Source of the DNA: Eutreptiella sp. 'Long Island Sound 2002'
Taxonomy: Eukaryota > Euglenozoa > Euglenophyceae > Eutreptiales > Eutreptiaceae
Assembly (NCBI GenBank): GCA_964036045.1
Contig: OZ038379.1
Span: forward strand, 84,683,178-84,747,177
Reading direction: 5' to 3'
Length of the DNA stretch: 64,000 nt
Position numbers and translations under genes: made by a program. Under the pieces are notes generated by a model, which had not been told where the DNA came from, did no database searches, and saw only the letters and a list, made by a program, of their open reading frames with translations. Shown piece by piece: positions 1 to 10,997 of this stretch; the first letter of the stretch is position 1; every line of letters starts with the position of its first letter.

Positions 1-1579
1 TTGATTGACACGCCTCCTTGCAACAATGTGCACGGTAGGCGCGCGCCACTTCGGGCGCACTTAGGTCCCCGCGGGGCGGCTTGTCCGTGTACAACTCCCG
101 GAGGAGGTCACGCATGGCCACGACGGCTTGCCATTCACCATCCTCCCGGACGTAGTCCAACAACGGACCAAGTTCCTCCCGGGCGAGGAACAACGCACGG
201 GCCTCCTCTCCGTCTGGTGCCCCCGTCGCACCCAACTTCACACCCGTGCGGGCCCGGTAGAGGACCGGTTGCACGGCGTCGGCGTTCTCCTTGGGGAGGT
301 CCACGAGGTGTGTCTCGATGAACACCACTTGGAGCCGGCCTATGGCCATGCAACAATGGAGGATGCATAGGAAAACCATGCACCGGTCAACCACAATGTG
401 TGGATCCCCGATGCATCCCCCATTCTCCAAGCTACGGCTGGTCTCCTTGTAGCGGTGGCGGGCCGCCTTGTCACGGTCCAAGGTGCGCCGGGTCGCCACG
501 TTGACCCATGCCGCCGCAACCTTGTCCCACACCCCCATATTGTAAATTGAGCCCACCAAGGGCGAGGTGGACAAACCGATAAGGCGCCGCACGAAAGGTT
601 GGTCTCCCCCGATGACCAACCTGCTTGGCATCCAGCGCGCCACCCAGTAAAAGTTTTCGCAGTCTTGTATGGATTGCAATACCTACAAAAAGGACATGGA
701 TTAATATTTACATTAATTTCTCCAGATTAATATTAAGTTAATTATTCAGTCGGCCTTAATATTAACCGAAATCTAGATATTAATCTCGAGAAATTAACGC
801 AAAAATCAACAAACAACGAATGGGCCACAAACCTTCAAGTTATCGGCCCATATCGTTGCAAGCGCCGCCATGTCCTTGTCCCCGCACACGGCCATCCCTA
901 TCACCCACAAGTACGCGGGTGTGCGGCCCCGTGCGCCGTGGTTGAGGAGCCCAATGGAGAGTTGGGTCCAACTACCAGCGGCGCACGGGTACGCATCCCC
1001 ACGCACAATGAAGGTGAGGGGCCTTGTCCAATCGATGGTGTCCACTAGCGATGGGCGTGATTGAACATACCGGGCCCATGAGGGTAGCGGCCAAGAGCGC
1101 CCACTCGCGGGGGGATCGGCGACGGACACGGGTGGCCGTGGGTCAAGGGGGGTGACCAACTCCTTCCACGTGTCCGTGAACGTATCCCGAGTGGGGATGG
1201 GGCGGGGGAACGGGAGGCCCGTTGCAGCCGTGTAGGCCGACCCCCAGCGGCTCATGTACTCTGACACGTGCCGGAAGCCAAGCTTGGGGACGTTCAAGTC
1301 CATGAGGAGGCCGATGAGGTCCGGGGCCGGGAAGAGGTGGGAGACACATTGCTTCACCGCCTCCTTTTGCTTGTCGCGAATAAGGGAGGGGTAGCCAACC
1401 TCCATGGCCTCGGACCATTGGGCCCGGGCCAAGAGAGATGAAGCCACCCACTCACCAAGGAGTCGGGAGACCAAAGGGTCCCGCAAACTCTTGGCCCCAC
1501 TCAAACGCACGAGCGTCATGTTAAGCTCGGTAAGGGTGTCCCGGGAGAAAGGCATAACAAGGGCTATACAAGGGAACAT
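1..1579 (-). CDS. DDE-like transposase, copy 1 (partial, runs off the left edge)
   Basis: Two exons on the minus strand, joined in phase 0 across an intron at 683-832. Exon A (about 1579-833) contains TELNMTLVRLSGA, FPAPDLIGLL, PFPRPIPTRD, IDWTRPLTFIVRGDAYPC and LLNHG. Exon B (682 to 1) begins VLQSIQDCE and contains GGDQPFVRRL, MVFLCILH and GAPDGEEAR. No stop interrupts either exon. It aligns along its whole length with the plus-strand gene at 59.3-61.3 kb, so this is a real coding family. I infer a DDE-type transposase: an acidic residue after a hydrophobic strand (VRGD), a second about 80 residues later (GGDQP), and a glutamate in copy 2 that here would lie outside the window. The superfamily is not recognised. 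The start is uncertain: ATG at 1579 or 1555, or an upstream acceptor. Confidence 0.75.
683..832 (-). other. Spliceosomal intron of transposase copy 1, 150 nt, TTAATATTAA-rich
   Basis: Donor GTTTGT follows codon AAG at 833 and the acceptor TTTTGTAG precedes GTATTGCAA at 682. The joined exons match copy 2 without a gap (..LK/VLQSI.. against ..LQ/VLQSI..). The body consists largely of repeats of a palindromic motif around TTAATATTAA, on both strands. The matching intron of copy 2 is also exactly 150 nt but is built from a different motif (TTCATAA/TTATGAA). Confidence 0.85.
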
Positions 1580-1759
1580 GGTGGTGTGGAGGGGGGGGGG
1601 GGATGCGGGCAACCGGAGGGGGGATGTCCAAGACACCCACGGACACAACATTGGAACCTCTCTACTATACCGTTGTGCAACAATATACCACGTAACACCC
1701 CGTATGGGTGCTCATATGTGCATGGAAAAATGGGTACAAATGACCCAATCAAAAAAATT

Positions 1760-1850
1760 GAGCTTTAACCTCTTAATATTTGCGAGATTAATATATTGAC
1801 GGGTTCATATATTAAAAATTAAAATTAACCATATTGACTTTAATCTACGT
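1760..1850 (-). other. AT-rich probable intron segment upstream of transposase copy 1
   Basis: The stretch carries the same TTAATAT-type palindromic words as the confirmed intron at 683-832 and lies just upstream of exon A. I infer a 5' intron of copy 1. Its exact donor and acceptor cannot be fixed because the upstream exon is not established. Confidence 0.4.
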
Positions 1851-1979
1851 CACCGGGGATCCCCCACACGAACGTATCCCACGGGATACCCCCGTATTCG
1901 GGATCGTCAATGACGATATCCGAGTCAATGACGCCCTCAACCCCCCCCTGCACCCCATCCATATCCTCCCTCCTATCCC

Positions 1980-3186
1980 CAGGCATCGAGCAGCACCCAA
2001 AGCAGCTTTCACTGCCCCGCCATCGATCGGGACCGGTGGGGGGCCTCCTCGATTGCTTGGACATTCTTCCGGGACAGCGGGGGAACAACCGCCTCCTTCT
2101 CCTCCTCCAACTTCGCCGGCACTCCCCCGCTGCACATCTCCTGCACCTCTTCGGGCAAAATGCGGGTATTGGGTGCTGGCAGCTGCATTTGCTCCCCTCA
2201 GAGGCACATCATCTCCATCAAGCGCTCTAGCATAGGTGCCCAGTGCTCCACATTGCCCGGGCACTGACCATACCCCCCATCCGTTTGAGACGTAGCCTAT
2301 CCCATTGTGCCCATTGACTCCGCGGAACCGCACCCTCACGTGGCCCATATACCCTAGCATCCCGCCCGGGACTCCCAATGCCCGTCCCTCCTTCACCAAC
2401 CACCAAAGGTTCTCGTCCACCCCCCACATGTTGGTGACGATAGCCCACACCTCATCAACATCATGTACCTCTTGTTGCACCCATCCCCTTGGTCCTTGCA
2501 ACCAGACCGCCAACCGGCCACCAGCCCCCATCGCTACCACTGAGTGGAAGCAACCAGAAGAACCCTTGATCAAAGACCCCACGGCCACGGAGGGACATCC
2601 ACTGGGGTCATTTTTGGGACCCCTCTTGGGGAACCCGTCCTTGAGGGTCCTCTCCTCACCTCCCCCAACATTATCCTTGGAGCCGCATTGCCCGATCACC
2701 GTTGGAGAGGGGCACATATGTCCATCCCCCTCGGCCCCCACGCTCTCCCAAAGCTCGTGCGACAATGGCAAGCTTGGATGCCGTGCAAACTAACCTCCGG
2801 GACTGCTCTCCCATGAGTCCCGCCCGGCCGCATCCAATCATTCCCCTTCAACATGTCCGCCGTTGGACCCCCGGCCACACCGTCGCGCACCAGTTTGCAC
2901 GTCTCTGATGGCGGTTCTCAAGGGCGGCTGTAACACCGATCCTGCCGCCAAGGGGCGGATGCGCACGTTCGTTGGTCTCCAATGCTTCCATCCGCACCGC
3001 GTGCCATTCCCCAAGTTTATCACCCCCGTCCACTCGGGAGGCTTGGGGGCCCAAATTTCCAATTTGGGTGCCCCTGATGGTTCGCAAAGTCAGCAAACAC
3101 ATGTCTCCAAGGGTAGTACCCCATGCAATTCGAGGGGCTCGGGGCCGCCTGTGGTCCACGCCACAAAACATATGATGCATACACAC
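1980..3186 (-). CDS. Probable coding region upstream of transposase copy 1, product unknown
   Basis: On the minus strand a tract near 2560-2230 reads as convincing protein (VWLQGPRGWVQQEV, DEVWAIVTNMWGVDENLWW, GYMGHVRVRFRG). A further tract near 2180-1985 in another frame reads RILPEEVQEMC and KLEEEKEAVVPPLSRK. A UGA (2198-2200) and at least one frame change separate them, so introns, homopolymer errors or decay are all possible. Short upstream tracts (about 3150-2850) may be earlier exons. It lies in the same orientation as the transposase and could be its N-terminal part or a companion gene. No domain is recognised. Confidence 0.35.
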
Positions 3187-3344
3187 TCATGGGTTAGAAT
3201 GACCTAACAAAACAGAAGGCAAGACAAGCTCTCAGGCCTTCAAGGGGAAACAACTGTTTAGCAAGGCCAAAGAGTCGTCCATGACAGAAGGAGTGCTACA
3301 TAGCAACACACCTCAAGTGGCATAACTGGGCTAGCACTGGAAGG

Positions 3345-3530
3345 GTGGGGGTTCGAACGGACCAGCTTAGCCTGAAAAATTGGGTCAAAAAGAAATCATG
3401 GGCGGTCCTAGCCCACGCCAAGCGTTGGCATGCATTGTTCTCGAAGTTCGACTTCCATGTGCTTTACACCCCAAGACCTGTGAACCCTGTGGGCCATCTG
3501 CCAGATGCTTTGGTTCTTTTTATAATAGAT
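3345..3530 (+). pseudogene. Ty3/gypsy reverse transcriptase-linked RNase H fragment
   Basis: The translation reads VRTDQLSLKNWV, then KRWHALFSKFDFHVLYTPR and NPVGHLPDAL. This is the familiar Ty3/gypsy RNase H region: TDHxSLxxL, then RWxxxLxxFDFxxxYxPGxxNxxADALSR. The final motif is degraded and no RT, integrase or LTR was found next to it. I call it an isolated relic. Confidence 0.7.
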
Positions 3531-6340
3531 AGATATTGCTTTTTTTGGCCGTTTTCCATAAAGCTTCGATAATAATTCCCCATGAAGCATCCGGCAAAAC
3601 AAAAAATTGACCCGGAACACCAGTGTGGTATGTTTTGGGCCTTGTTCTGCACAATGACGTCCGCAAGTGAATAGACACATCCCCCCAAGCGGGGTAGGCG
3701 GCGCTTGCGACTACCTAGTCCCTGATGAGCTGACCAACAATGCGGAGCCTTTGCCAAACGTCCCTGTTGCTAGATCCGGCAAGAGGGGCGCCCAAGCGGC
3801 AGCAGATGTGCAAAAAAAAATTGTGGCACGTGTCACCACTCGTCCATGGGGTAATAAATTGCTTCCGTTGCAGGCACAATGGGGGCACCCTCATGCTCCG
3901 CCCTTGCAAGCGTTGTCTCCATTAACGATTGAAAACGGTTGATCGTATCAAACGAGTGTTGAAGATAAAATTTTCGTGGTGCCAAGCAAAAAAACGTTAC
4001 ACCCGTATGAACTGAGGAGGACCTACCTAACAACGTTTTTGAGGTGAATCGCCCAAATTGCACCCATTATCGCCAATGGTGGCCAGAAGCCATCAACAAA
4101 AATTTTCAAGAGGGTTTTCGTTTAGTGGATAATAGGCTCATCTTCAACAGAATATGGTGTGTAGCCACGCCTCTTGTAAACCATGCGGTGGCGGATTACT
4201 ATGAGGCAATACATTTGACTACTACTAGTGTTGAAAAAAATGGGAATGAGGTTAATTGTGGTGTGGAGGGTGATGGTTTGTACAAAGCAGTCAAGATGTA
4301 ATGTAAAACTTGCCCTGCTTGTACGATACACAGCCACAGTGACCAGCGAAAAGCGGCACAAATGTCTCTTTGCCAATATCCACGGAGTGCATGGACTCCA
4401 TCGCATTGGATGTGTTTCACTTTCCCTCCGCCCACCATGAAAGCGAGTAGTATGACTACATGCATGCATGCATACATGTTTGCTGGCTTCTTGGCTACCT
4501 TGTGGCCATTCCTATCCCCAAACCCAAGGAGGAGCATAGGATGACGGGCGAGACGGTAAAAGAGCCGCCCACCTTGTGATGGACAGGTGGGTGTTTCAGA
4601 GCTGCTCAAGAGATTTGTTCCGACCGCAACACCCAATTTGTGAGCCACTACTTCTGCACTATGTGCTCCAAAATTGGTGCACGCTCGACACTTTGTCTAG
4701 CAGGGAGGTAACAAGGCAATGGAAAAGTACAAAATACTGGTAAACAAATTCCTAGGGCCGTCACTAAGGCACTAACCCTCAAAAAAGTGGGAAGAGGTTT
4801 TGCCTGTTGTACTAAAAGCGTGGCATGAGACTCTTGGTCCCTCGGGGTACTCACCGAACAAGATTGTGCTATGGTCGGCAAGACCAAGACCAGAAGATTG
4901 GCACTTTAAGAATGGAACTGGGGCTACAGAGGTAGAGCAGGTTGGCATCTCCCACCACATAACGTCCAAAAATTAGACTTTTCGACAGCATTGAGGGCTA
5001 CCACCCTGCGGCGCCTGCGGTGCACCTGCGGCGTGCGTTAGGATTCATCCCGACAGCAAACAAGACAGGCAATTCATTGTTCTTGGATTCGCTACTTCTT
5101 CACACTCCACCCCTTTGCACTGTGCAATACATCCCTTGGGGACTCTTTTTTCTTTTTTGCGCCCCCCCGCTAATCCAATCTATGGGTACCAAGTTTGCTT
5201 TCTCTACATTTTGGTGCATTTGAAGGGGTTAGTAAAATTGTTTACACCATGTGGTCATGCTCAAGAAGGCATGGGTCATGTTGCTACCTGAGAAGGTAGC
5301 GGTTCCTCTTTGCCTCCCTGGTAGCAAACGTCCATGCTTTGAACGACAGATTTGCAAGACGAGGCGCTATACAAATGTCGTGCGTTGCTCCGTGAAGATC
5401 CTGCATTCGGAGCTCTTCCCCGGCTCAAATGCGGTCCTTGTGTTGTTCACTCAATGGGTTTTGTACAGGCAGGTACTCCAAATGGTCATGGAGTGGTGTT
5501 TTTTCCTTCTTGTTGCAAGTTTCACTGTTTTTGCGCTTTAAGAGGATTATTCCGGCCCTGCAGCGCCTACGGCACCTGTGGCGTGCCCTGCGGCGCGCAG
5601 GTGTAGCCCTCCTTGTTGCGTCACACATGCTCAATGTGCACATTGCAACCTCCAGAGGACAAACTCGCCAATTGTTCCAAAAAAGAGAGGCTTCATGGTT
5701 TCCGGAAAATTGAAGGTGTGAACCAGCACAGAACCAGTCACTGCATGTTTGACCACAAAAAATGTCGCTGGGGGAACGGCAATCAGACAGCCCTGTGCTT
5801 TGACAAGACTATGCTATTACAAGGGGCAGGGGACGACTTAGTCACACATCCTAACTATGCCCGACCTTACGCGGCGGCGATAAAGCAGTGGGCTGGGTGC
5901 ACCAGCTGACCCAACCAAAATGTAAACCAAATTCCATCCCACTCCAGTCCAAAATCAAATTGCCTAAACTGGGGAGGTAAGCCATTAGCCCTTGCAGCAC
6001 CTTTTCCAAGCCCCGTCCCCAGTGAGGCAGAAGATGAAGGAGGGCTGTTGGGTCCACTCGGGGGGGGGGGGTGATTGCAGGATGTTGCAGGTTGCAGTGG
6101 GCTAGAGTTACTGAGGACTGTTGCTGGCTGTTGTCAAAGGTTCTTGAAGGTTTGAAAGTGTTTGTGTCGTTGGGGTAAATTTGTTAAGGGCTACTGAGGG
6201 TGGTGCCAATGAGTATTGATGAGGATTGTCAGGCATTGTTTCGGTGCCTGAACGTTTTATTGGGTGGTCAAGGATCGTTCTCAGGGTTGTGGAGGGTTGT
6301 TGAATGGCGATGAAACCTGAGGGTACAGTTTAGTTTCGCG
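3531..6340. other. No gene or array recognised
   Basis: Short overlapping ORFs only. Two similar GC-rich patches of the type CTGCGGCGCCTGCGG occur near 4996-5040 and 5555-5605. A G-run is present at 6060-6070. Confidence 0.4.
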
Positions 6341-6688
6341 TCACACCTGGAAGCAGCTGACGAAGGCCGCAAACTCTGTCGCACGGGTGCAGATGATGGG
6401 CACCAGCTCTGGCACGCTGTTTTGCAGCGCTTCCCAGACTGTGTCCTTGACGTCCTTGGGCAATTTGTGGATGTTGGCCAAATACTTGGAGACATAATCC
6501 GGCCGGGCGTCGGGTGCATTGGTCCCTACCATCGCCTGGGCGTCGTCCTCAAACAGCACCCCAGAGTTGTTGAAGCACTGCTCACAGACCTCCGACAGAA
6601 AGACCACAATGCCATCGGGCCCCTCAGGAGGGGGAGTCGGCTGCAACGGGACGAGCATGGGATGGAGGCTGGGGCTGAGGCCATGCAT
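6341..6688 (-). CDS. Probable exon of an unknown protein
   Basis: A 115-residue open stretch with protein-like composition: EGPDGIVVFLSEVCEQCFNN, SGVLFEDDAQAMV, DYVSKYLANIHKLPKDVKD, TVWEALQNSVPELVPIICTR. It ends at FVSCFQ followed by GTGTGA, a possible donor. The upstream side is unresolved. No domain is recognised, and neighbouring DNA gives no partner exon that I can support. It might belong to another mobile element. Confidence 0.4.
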   Translation of the reverse strand: MHGLSPSLHPMLVPLQPTPPPEGPDGIVVFLSEVCEQCFNNSGVLFEDDAQAMVGTNAPDARPDYVSKYLANIHKLPKDVKDTVWEALQNSVPELVPIICTRATEFAAFVSCFQV

Positions 6689-7049
6689 AGAGAGGACATG
6701 TCTGCGATATTCCCTTGCTGTCCCAGGGGTGGGCTAAACGCCTGTCACCAAAGCTGCCGACAGGTTGACGGGTTGGTCCACAAAAAGTTTTTTTTTCAGT
6801 TTCAGGTGTTTTTTTGCGTTTTTTGTTGTTTTTTTGGGCACAACTTGCTGCCAAAAGCCCATTTGGGGGGGTTTCAGGTGGGGGGGATGGGGTATGGGGG
6901 GGTTTTGGGCTAGGGTGAGTGGGTGCCATGAACCAGTGTACCCGGTTTCTTCTTTTGCTTTACTTGCTGTTTTTTTCCAACACAACATTGTGTTTTTCCG
7001 TTTTTTTTTTTTTTGCTTTTTTTGGTATCAACAATCCAAAGAATCTAGT

Positions 7050-8330
7050 CTGATGTTTGCCATAGGTCCCAATGTCCCAATTTTTGCCCTTGAAGGCCTC
7101 TGCTGGTGTACCGCGAATTTTAAATTTTTAGCTGATGCTTGCCATGGGTCCCAGTGTCCCAATTTTTGCCCTTCTTGGCCTCTACTAGTGTACCAGGAAT
7201 TTTAAATTTTTAGTCTGATGTTTGCCATAGGTCCTAGTGTCCCAATTTTTTGCCCTTGCTGGCTCTGCTGGTATACGAGGAATTTTAAATTTTTTGTCTG
7301 ATGTTTGCCATAGGTCCCAATGTCCCAATTTTTGCCCTTGCTGTCCTCTGCTGGTGTACCAGAAATTTTAAATTTGTTGTCTGATGTTTGCCATAGGTCC
7401 CAGTGCCCCAATTTTTGCTCTTCTTGGCCTCTGCTGGTGTACCAAGAATTTTGAATTCTTAATTTGATGTTTGCCATAGGTCCCAGTGTCCCAATTTTTG
7501 CCTCTGCTGGTGCACCAGGAATTTCCAGGAATTTTAAATTTTTAGTCTAGTGCTTGCCATAGGTCCCAGTGTCCCAATTTTTGCCCTTCTTGGCCTCTAC
7601 TAGTGTACCAGGAATTTTAAATTCTTAGTCTGATGTTTGCCATAGGTCCCAGTGTCCCAATTTTTGCCCTTGCTCATCTATGCAGGTATACGAGGAACTT
7701 TAAATTTTTTGTCTGATGTTTGCCATAGGTCCCAATGTCCCAATTTTTGCCCTTGCTGGCCTCTGCTGGTGTACCAGGAATTTTAAATTCTTAGTGTGTT
7801 GCTTGCCATAGGTCCCAGTGCCCCAATTTTTGCCCTTGAAGGCCTCTGCTGGTGTACTAGAAATTTTAAATTTTTAGTCGGAAGCTTGCGATAGGTCCCA
7901 GTGTCCCAATTTTTGCCCGTGCCGGCCTCTACTAGTGCACCAGGAATTTCAAACTTTTAGTCTGTTGCTTGCCGGAGGTCGCAGTGTCCCAATTTTTGCC
8001 CTTCTTAGCCTCTGCTGGTGTACCAAGAATTTCAAATTTTTTGTCTGATGTTTGCCATAGGTCCCAATGTCCCAATTTTTGCCCTTGAAGGCCTCTGCTG
8101 GTGTACTAGGAATTTTAAATTTTTTGTCTGATGCTTGCCATAGGTCCCAGTGCCCCAATTTTTGCTCTTCTTGGCCTCTGCTGGTGTACCACTGTACCAC
8201 GAATTTTAAATTCTTAGTCTGATGTTTGCCATAGGTCCCAGTGTCCCAATTTTCCCCCTTGCTAGCCTCTGCTGGTGTACCAGAAATTTTAAATTTTTAG
8301 TCTGATGCTTGCCACGTCCCAATGTCCCAA
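7050..8330. repeat. Tandem array, about 84-bp unit, roughly 15-16 copies
   Basis: Each unit holds GCCATAGGTCCCAGTGTCCC, then AATTTTTGCCC, CCTCTGCTGGTGTACCAG and AATTTTAAATT. Landmark starts near 7060, 7142, 7224, 7307, 7391, 7476 and so on give a spacing of 82-85 bp. Units vary by substitutions and small indels. Short ORFs on the minus strand are by-products of the array. Confidence 0.9.
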
Positions 8331-8339
8331 TTCCTGGGG

Positions 8340-8480
8340 TATTTGGTAAAACTGAGTACCAGACGAGGTAAAACTGAGTAAAATGTGGTAAAACTGAGTA
8401 GATTTGAGGTAAAACTGAGTAAAAAAAAATTTTTTAAAAAAATTTTTTTAAATTTTTTTTTTTTACTCAGTAAAAAGACA
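8340..8480. repeat. AT-rich GGTAAAACTGAGTA repeat, left block
   Basis: Several spaced copies of GGTAAAACTGAGTA run into long A and T tracts ending in TTTTTACTCAGTAAAA. The same motif, inverted, forms a longer block at 12546-12895. Confidence 0.75.
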
Positions 8481-8608
8481 ATTTTTTTTTGAAAAAAATG
8501 CACAAAAAACTGCACACTTTGATGGTAGGTGGTACTTTTGTTTAAGGGCACAAGGCCCCCGAGTCGATTCCCGGCCACTTGTGTTAGTGGCGCCCCACCC
8601 GGGCCAAA

Positions 8609-8613
<5 letters not shown>

Positions 8614-8639
<26 letters not shown>

Positions 8640-8640
8640 C
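8614..8640. repeat. (TA)n microsatellite
   Basis: Uninterrupted alternating TA run of about 24 bases. Confidence 0.95.
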
Positions 8641-8772
8641 ACACAACCGCTTCACCAAGGAGGGTTGAGTACCGTCTGCATGCATGCACAGAGGAGGGAG
8701 GGATCACACAACCACTTCACCAAAGAGGGTTGAGTATCGTATGCATGCATGCACAGAGGAGGGAGGGAGGGT
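8640..8772. repeat. Two-copy tandem duplication, about 65 bp
   Basis: CACACAACC..TTCACCAA, GGGTTGAGTA, TGCATGCATGCACAGAGG and GAGGGAGGG occur twice in order, starting near 8640 and 8705. Confidence 0.85.
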
Positions 8773-8784
8773 GGGGCCAACTAC

Positions 8785-9693
8785 TTACAAGTAGTTACAA
8801 AAGACACGCTTGAAGATCAAGTCGGCCTTAGTATCTCTCTTGTGAGGCTTGCCTCTCGGGGTAGGATTCAGCTTGCATCTCTCAAAAAGATCTTCTTTCT
8901 TTTCCAGATGCAGCTGTCTGCAAAATGCTTGGTCATTTTCCAATTGACCATCAGCATTTTGGGGGTATTGAGGAGGCAACGCATACCACTTCCGACAGAT
9001 CCACACACCGGGACGGGTGTCATCAGTGGCATTGGCATTGCCAGGAGTGGCATGCGTGGCATTGGCAGCAGTAACTGCAGCAAAAGCAACAACAGCAGCA
9101 GCAGCAGCAGCAACGGGGGCCGCCCGGAATTAGCGCAATCCTACACAAATCTCGGACTGACACAAGACAGTGGTATGGAAGGTACAATGAAGAACCTTAC
9201 ATTCCTGACACGCTATGGCGGGTGTGCCATCGCAAAAAAAGCATGTGTCAGGGGGGTCTGCAGATTTGGGCGTGGGGTACAACCGAGACACCTCCCAATG
9301 CATTGACCGGGTCCGGGGTGTGGGGGCCAACTTGGAACCACTGTAGTACAAAGTAGCTTGTGCCATCTCACGCAATAACCACAATCTATCCTGTGGCACT
9401 TGCAAATCGCCTTTGACAACACGTCTAGACAAGGCACAATGCAACATCAACAGACATGCCGGATGGCAACTGACAAAATCATCCTGCCTGATGAAGGTGG
9501 AATACAGGGGTGCAATTGCAAATGCAAGGGAACCGAAAGCATCCAAAAACGTTGCCCACTTCCTCCGCGGTTGTGGTTGGATGCCTTCTCGCTCCGCAAG
9601 CTCATCGACAACAGCCAACTCCTCCTTGTTTGCCCCAACAATGTGTGGCTGAATGGTATTTCGCTTAGCCCGCTTTACAAGGGGGTTGGGCAT
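8785..9693 (-). CDS. Unknown cysteine-rich protein, probable two-exon minus-strand gene
   Basis: The 5' part (9693-9130, ATG start) is a 187-codon open frame: MPNPLVKRAKRN, FLDAFGSLAFAIAPLYS, WLLREMAQATLYYSGS, then a zinc-finger-like cluster CFFCDGTPAIACQECK followed by LHCTFHTTVLC. It ends near GTAGGA, a possible donor. A second plausible exon (about 9006-8785) reads QLHLEKKEDLFERCK and ending FKRVFCNYL. Between them lies a (CTG)n or (CAG)n microsatellite near 9078-9112. I do not recognise the family. Cys/His clusters of this kind occur in several transposase families, but that is only a hint. Confidence 0.35.
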
Positions 9694-10997
9694 CGCGACT
9701 CCACACTGATGAGGAGCCCCAGGCGTCCCCGGTCATCAGTTTTTTCTTTTTCCCCCTCTCCGGCTGGATTATTGAAGTTGCACACAACTGCCAGATGGGG
9801 GTGGTGGCAAGTGCGTACGTGTGGCCATAGCAACTTGAGGTGGTGGCCTTGGACCACACAGCGCCAGGCTACAAGCACCTCTCCCCGCTTACACCACACA
9901 TGCAACGCACAAGCTTAACCCCCGAACTGACATTGTTGGTTTGCAATGGAGACGTATTAGCCACAGCTCAGCCAAAAAGAGTGTTATGCTGTGTTACCGG
10001 GTGGCGGGTGGTGCGGCCTCACACTCGGACCCAAAATTCGTCTCGTTGGAAAATTTGCCACCCATACCCCCCCCCCCACTGGGGGGTATGTCACGGGGGG
10101 TGGCCAATATAGGATTGGGACCACCCCCCACTAGCAATGCACATGGGGTTGCTCAGCCGCCATTTGAACTCCTGCATACACAGGGACATATATACCGTAG
10201 AAACACGCACAGAACCAAAACAGCGGCCCTATGGAACTCCCTGTTCAACAATACATGCACCGGAACTACATGAGCTACCCCCTTGGAATCCCAGTTCTCG
10301 GTCCCCACATTATACGGTGACGTTCATGGGCGCTCCTTGTGGGGTGGGGTCCTGGGAACACACATAGCAAGAAAAAATAGAAACCGGATCGAGAGGTGCA
10401 AGTTTGTTGGGGGGAGGGGGGAGCGAACTGGAGCTGAGTTCCCCATCGTGGCCATGCACACGCACAAAGAGAAAACACAACATACACCATACAATGGAGG
10501 GAAAAAAGCCAAGCCGGAGGTTTACTAGAACCCAAAAAATGTCCAATGAGTGTTGCAAACATGAATGTAATTGGATGTTTATAATGAGTCTGGTGATGTA
10601 ATGCAATTTTATTGTCGGTCCCCCACATGCAGTGCACCGCACCATGGGTCTGTGTCTCTTTGCCCATGAATGATGAATAAGCTCCGTCATCAGCTCAAGG
10701 GTAAAGATTCACAAACAACCAAGCAACAGTACACTGCATGTGTATTCCAAGGGTATCATCCGTGCCCACGGGACTCGTTGTAGCCGATTTCTTCGTGCAT
10801 GCCTCGGTGCCATCCGCAGAGGTTTGCTAATGGAGGACACTGTTGCATGCACGAAGGGCATTAGAAAAAAAATGGATCACATGCCGCCTGGGGAGTCAGC
10901 AAAGAGGAACAAATGATTCTATGTTCTTTAGTAGGGGTGTCCTTAACGGAAAAAAAAAATGTTCGAAAACCAGCTAAGCACGGTGGGTACGATCAGA

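Noticed and set aside
2198-2200. UGA inside the coding-like tract upstream of copy 1 as evidence against the code idea
   Set aside because: Frames change on both sides of it and the gene model is unresolved, so it is not informative either way.
7050-8330. CRISPR-like regular spacing
   Set aside because: Whole 84-bp units repeat including the would-be spacers, and the genome is eukaryotic.
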